Positions 61,755-64,000 of a DNA stretch of 64,000 nucleotides are shown piece by piece. The notes under the pieces were generated by a model. It did not search any database. It was given only the letters and a program-made list of their open reading frames with translations, and was not told where the DNA came from. Position numbers and translations under genes: made by a program. Positions within the stretch are counted from its first letter, which is position 1. Every line of letters begins with the position of its first letter. Location: positions 1 to 64,000 of the forward strand of contig CAWDOR010000034.1 of assembly GCA_963804045.1 (NCBI GenBank), given 5' to 3'. Origin of the DNA: Rhodoblastus sp963804045 (GTDB taxonomy: Bacteria; Pseudomonadota; Alphaproteobacteria; Rhizobiales; Beijerinckiaceae).

Positions 61755-62795
61755 TCAGGCCTCATCTTCGGGAAACAGCCCAATCTGTGGAGCCTGGGCC
61801 TGGGCGGGGACCGCCAATCCCAAATGCCTAAAAGCCTGGGGCGTCAGCACCCGCCCGCGCGGGGTGCGGTTCAAAAATCCCTGCTGCAACAGATAGGGCT
61901 CGATAATGTCCTCGATGGCGTCGCGCGGCTCGGACAAAGCCGCGGCGATGGTTTCGATGCCCACGGGACCGCCGCCGAAATTGACCGCGACCATGTCGAG
62001 ATAGCGCCGGTCCATCTGGTCGAGGCCGATGGAATCGACATCCAGAAGTTTTAGGGCGCGGTCGGCGATTTCGCGGGTCACCAAAGCGTCGCCATCGACC
62101 AGGGCGAAATCGCGCACCCGGCGCAAAAGCCGCCCGGCGATGCGCGGCGTGCCGCGCGCGCGGCGGGCGATTTCATTGGCGCCATCCGCGCTCATCGGGC
62201 AATTCATCACCCGCGCCCCGCGCGCGACAATGCTTTGCAGCTCCTCGACCGTGTAAAAATTCATGCGGATGGGAATGCCGAACCGGTCGCGCAGCGGTGT
62301 GGTCAGAAGACCCGCCCGCGTCGTGGCGCCGACCAGGGTGAAGCGCGCCAGATCGATTTTCACCGAGCGGGCCGCCGGCCCCTCGCCAATGATGAGATCG
62401 AGCTGGAAATCCTCCATGGCCGGATAGAGAATTTCCTCGACCGATGGATTCAGCCGATGGATTTCGTCGATGAACAGCACGTCGCGTTCTTCGAGATTGG
62501 TCAATTGCGCGGCGAGATCGCCGGCCTTGGCGATCACCGGACCGGAGGTCGAACGGAAATTCACGCCCAATTCGCGGGCGACGATCTGCGCCAGCGTGGT
62601 CTTGCCGAGGCCAGGCGGACCGACGAACAGCACATGATCCAGCGCGTCGCGGCGCGACTTGGCGGCCTCGATGAAAACCTTGAGATTTTTGCGCGCCGCC
62701 TCCTGTCCGGTGAAATCGGCCAGGGTCATCGGACGGATCGAGGCTTCGAGATCCTCCTCGCGTTTTTCCGGCGTCAGGATGCGGGGAGAGGTCAC
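61755..62795 (-). CDS. ruvB: Holliday junction DNA helicase RuvB
   Basis: Hexameric AAA+ motor that drives branch migration with RuvA. The 346-residue protein has Walker A GPPGLGKTTLAQ near residue 60, D-E-I-H-R near 108, the sensor/arginine region near 165, and a C-terminal winged helix with R-T-P-R-G-R near 313. Its start overlaps the ruvA stop by four bases (ATGA). Confidence 0.96.
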   Translation of the reverse strand: MTSPRILTPEKREEDLEASIRPMTLADFTGQEAARKNLKVFIEAAKSRRDALDHVLFVGPPGLGKTTLAQIVARELGVNFRSTSGPVIAKAGDLAAQLTNLEERDVLFIDEIHRLNPSVEEILYPAMEDFQLDLIIGEGPAARSVKIDLARFTLVGATTRAGLLTTPLRDRFGIPIRMNFYTVEELQSIVARGARVMNCPMSADGANEIARRARGTPRIAGRLLRRVRDFALVDGDALVTREIADRALKLLDVDSIGLDQMDRRYLDMVAVNFGGGPVGIETIAAALSEPRDAIEDIIEPYLLQQGFLNRTPRGRVLTPQAFRHLGLAVPAQAQAPQIGLFPEDEA

Positions 62796-63406
62796 TGGGC
62801 CAGCTCCTTAAGCCCCCGCCGGATCAAGGCCGGAGTTTCCGCGGCCTCGCCCAGCGCTTTCAGGCTCGCGGCGATAGCGGTCGCCGCCTGCGGGCGGCCA
62901 TAACCAAGATTGACCAGTGCGGAAATCGCCTCCTGGGCGGCGCTGGAGCCGGCAGGCGCCTCGTCGCCGGCAAGCTGAATCGCCGCCGCATCGACCGCGC
63001 CAAAACCGCCGGCCTTGTCCTTCAATTCGGCGACGATGCGCGCCGCCAGTTTCGGCCCGACGCCGGGCGCGCGAGCGACCGAGACCTTGTCTTGCAGGGC
63101 TATGGCCGAGGCCAAGTCCGAAGGCGGCAGGATCGACAGAATGGCCAGAGCCACTTTGGAGCCGACGCCCTGAACATTCTGCAACAGACGGAACCAGTCG
63201 CGCTCGCTGTCCGAGAGAAAGCCGAACAGCCGGATCGCATCCTCGCGCACCTGGGTTTCGATGGACAACACCGCCGCCTCGCCGGGGCGCGGCAGCTTTT
63301 GCAGCGTGCGGGTCGAGCACGCCACCACATAGCCGACGCCATGCACATCGAGGATCAAATGATCCTCGGAAAGCGAATCCACCACGCCCTTGAGCTTGCC
63401 GATCAT
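62792..63406 (-). CDS. ruvA: Holliday junction DNA helicase subunit RuvA
   Basis: Tetrameric junction-binding protein that targets RuvB. The 204-residue protein has the N-terminal OB fold (MIGKLKGVVDSLSEDHLILD), helix-hairpin-helix motifs near 72-130 (QNVQGVGSKVALAILS, APGVGPKLAARIV) and the C-terminal RuvB-binding domain (LVNLGYGRPQAATAI). It lies between ruvC and ruvB with coupled translation to the latter. Confidence 0.96.
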   Translation of the reverse strand: MIGKLKGVVDSLSEDHLILDVHGVGYVVACSTRTLQKLPRPGEAAVLSIETQVREDAIRLFGFLSDSERDWFRLLQNVQGVGSKVALAILSILPPSDLASAIALQDKVSVARAPGVGPKLAARIVAELKDKAGGFGAVDAAAIQLAGDEAPAGSSAAQEAISALVNLGYGRPQAATAIAASLKALGEAAETPALIRRGLKELAQ

Positions 63407-63459
63407 TGTTTCCGCCCGATTCGTCGGCGCAGTCTAGCCGATTTGCGCTGTAAACGGCA

Positions 63460-63966
63460 TTATTTGCCGAGCAGCCGCGCCTCGCGCTGTCTCGCGCCGC
63501 GATGCTGGGCGTGACAGATGGCCACCGCCAGCGCGTCGGCGGCGTCGGCGCTTTTGGCGTCGCTGCGCGGCAGCAGCACCTTGATCATCATGGCGACCTG
63601 GGCTTTTTCCGCATGTCCCGCGCCGACCACGGTTTTTTTCACCAGATTGGCGGAATATTCGGCTACGGCGAGACCCGCGAGAGCGGGAACGGTCAACGCC
63701 ACGCCGCGCGCATGGCCAAGCTTCAGCGCCGATTGCGGATCGCGATTGACAAAGGTCTCCTCGACGGCGGCCTCGTCGGGCTCATGCGCGGCGATGACCG
63801 CGACCAAAGCCTCGTGCAACGCGCGCAGCCTTTGCGCCAGATCGCCGTCGGTCGGCGGATGGATGGCGCCCGAGGCGACATAAACAAGGCGCGCGCCCTC
63901 TGCCTCGATCACGCCCCAACCGGTGTGGCGAAGCCCCGGATCAATGCCGAGAATGCGAACGGCCAT
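63460..63966 (-). CDS. ruvC: Crossover junction endodeoxyribonuclease RuvC
   Basis: Resolves Holliday junctions by paired nicks. The 168-residue protein has the catalytic aspartate in ILGIDPGLRHTGWGV near residue 8, the acidic residue in VEETFVNRD near 68, and a later acidic cluster in SDAKSADAADALAVAICH near 134. It is the first of the ruvCAB genes, with about 50 bp to ruvA; only 34 bp of its upstream region is present. Confidence 0.96.
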   Translation of the reverse strand: MAVRILGIDPGLRHTGWGVIEAEGARLVYVASGAIHPPTDGDLAQRLRALHEALVAVIAAHEPDEAAVEETFVNRDPQSALKLGHARGVALTVPALAGLAVAEYSANLVKKTVVGAGHAEKAQVAMMIKVLLPRSDAKSADAADALAVAICHAQHRGARQREARLLGK

Positions 63967-64000
63967 GGGCTGCGCCCCGCAAAATGCCGATCATTCCTCG

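Overview
This is a GC-rich alphaproteobacterial chromosome segment, most likely from the Hyphomicrobiales/Rhizobiales (a Beijerinckiaceae- or Methylocystaceae-like genome is my guess, not shown). The support is gene order and content: ruvCAB-ybgC-tolQRAB-pal-cpoB-tilS-ftsH-glmM, bolA-dnaJ-cobS-cobT, fdxA-carD, rsmI-yraN beside a LpoA-like lipoprotein, a two-enzyme PHB cassette with PhaR, and three marker genes of the ethylmalonyl-CoA pathway (ccr, ecm, probable mcd). dnaA, gyrB and a perfect 16-bp parS palindrome suggest the segment lies near the replication origin.

Layout. 0-6 kb: a structured RNA leader for a gene leaving the left edge, an envelope M23 peptidase, a frameshifted methyltransferase, glyoxalase II and a GGDEF/EAL protein. 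6-9 kb: phaR divergent from phaA-phaB. 9-12 kb: accessory patch with an Mrr-like nuclease, a small NPPY DNA methyltransferase, a small unknown gene and four palindromic repeats. 12-20 kb: rpmF, yraN, rsmI, an LpoA-like lipoprotein, gyrB, dnaA. 20-29.5 kb: uppP, ecm, ccr, a YihY membrane protein, an M3 peptidase and probable methylsuccinyl-CoA dehydrogenase. 29.5-33.5 kb: second accessory patch with a 44-bp tandem repeat, an unusual SF1 helicase whose N-terminus looks like a Gre factor, and 1.3 kb of gene-free DNA that becomes AT-rich and ends with parS. 33.5-38 kb: S4 protein, acyltransferase, CobW GTPase, D,D-carboxypeptidase, BolA. 38-46 kb: J-domain protein, cobST, fdxA, carD, ftsK. 46-51 kb: lolA, xthA, HI0933 flavoprotein, rluD, an acid-ceramidase-like hydrolase. 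51-64 kb: glmM, ftsH, tilS and the Tol-Pal and Ruv operons.

Functional links. phaA/phaB make (R)-3-hydroxybutyryl-CoA. Crotonyl-CoA from the same pool enters the ethylmalonyl-CoA pathway through Ccr, then Ecm and Mcd, so C2 assimilation and carbon storage sit together. Ecm needs adenosylcobalamin, and cobS/cobT encode two subunits of the aerobic cobaltochelatase that makes it. The envelope theme is strong: M23 peptidase, LpoA-like protein, UppP, D,D-carboxypeptidase, LolA, GlmM and the whole Tol-Pal system.

Caution. At least seven single-base indels break otherwise well-conserved genes (methyltransferase, ecm twice, helicase, rluD twice, cpoB), mostly in or next to G/C or T runs. I read these mainly as consensus errors of the assembly rather than real pseudogenes. 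The most interesting candidate for something undescribed is the Gre-like/SF1 helicase fusion at 29.6-32.1 kb.
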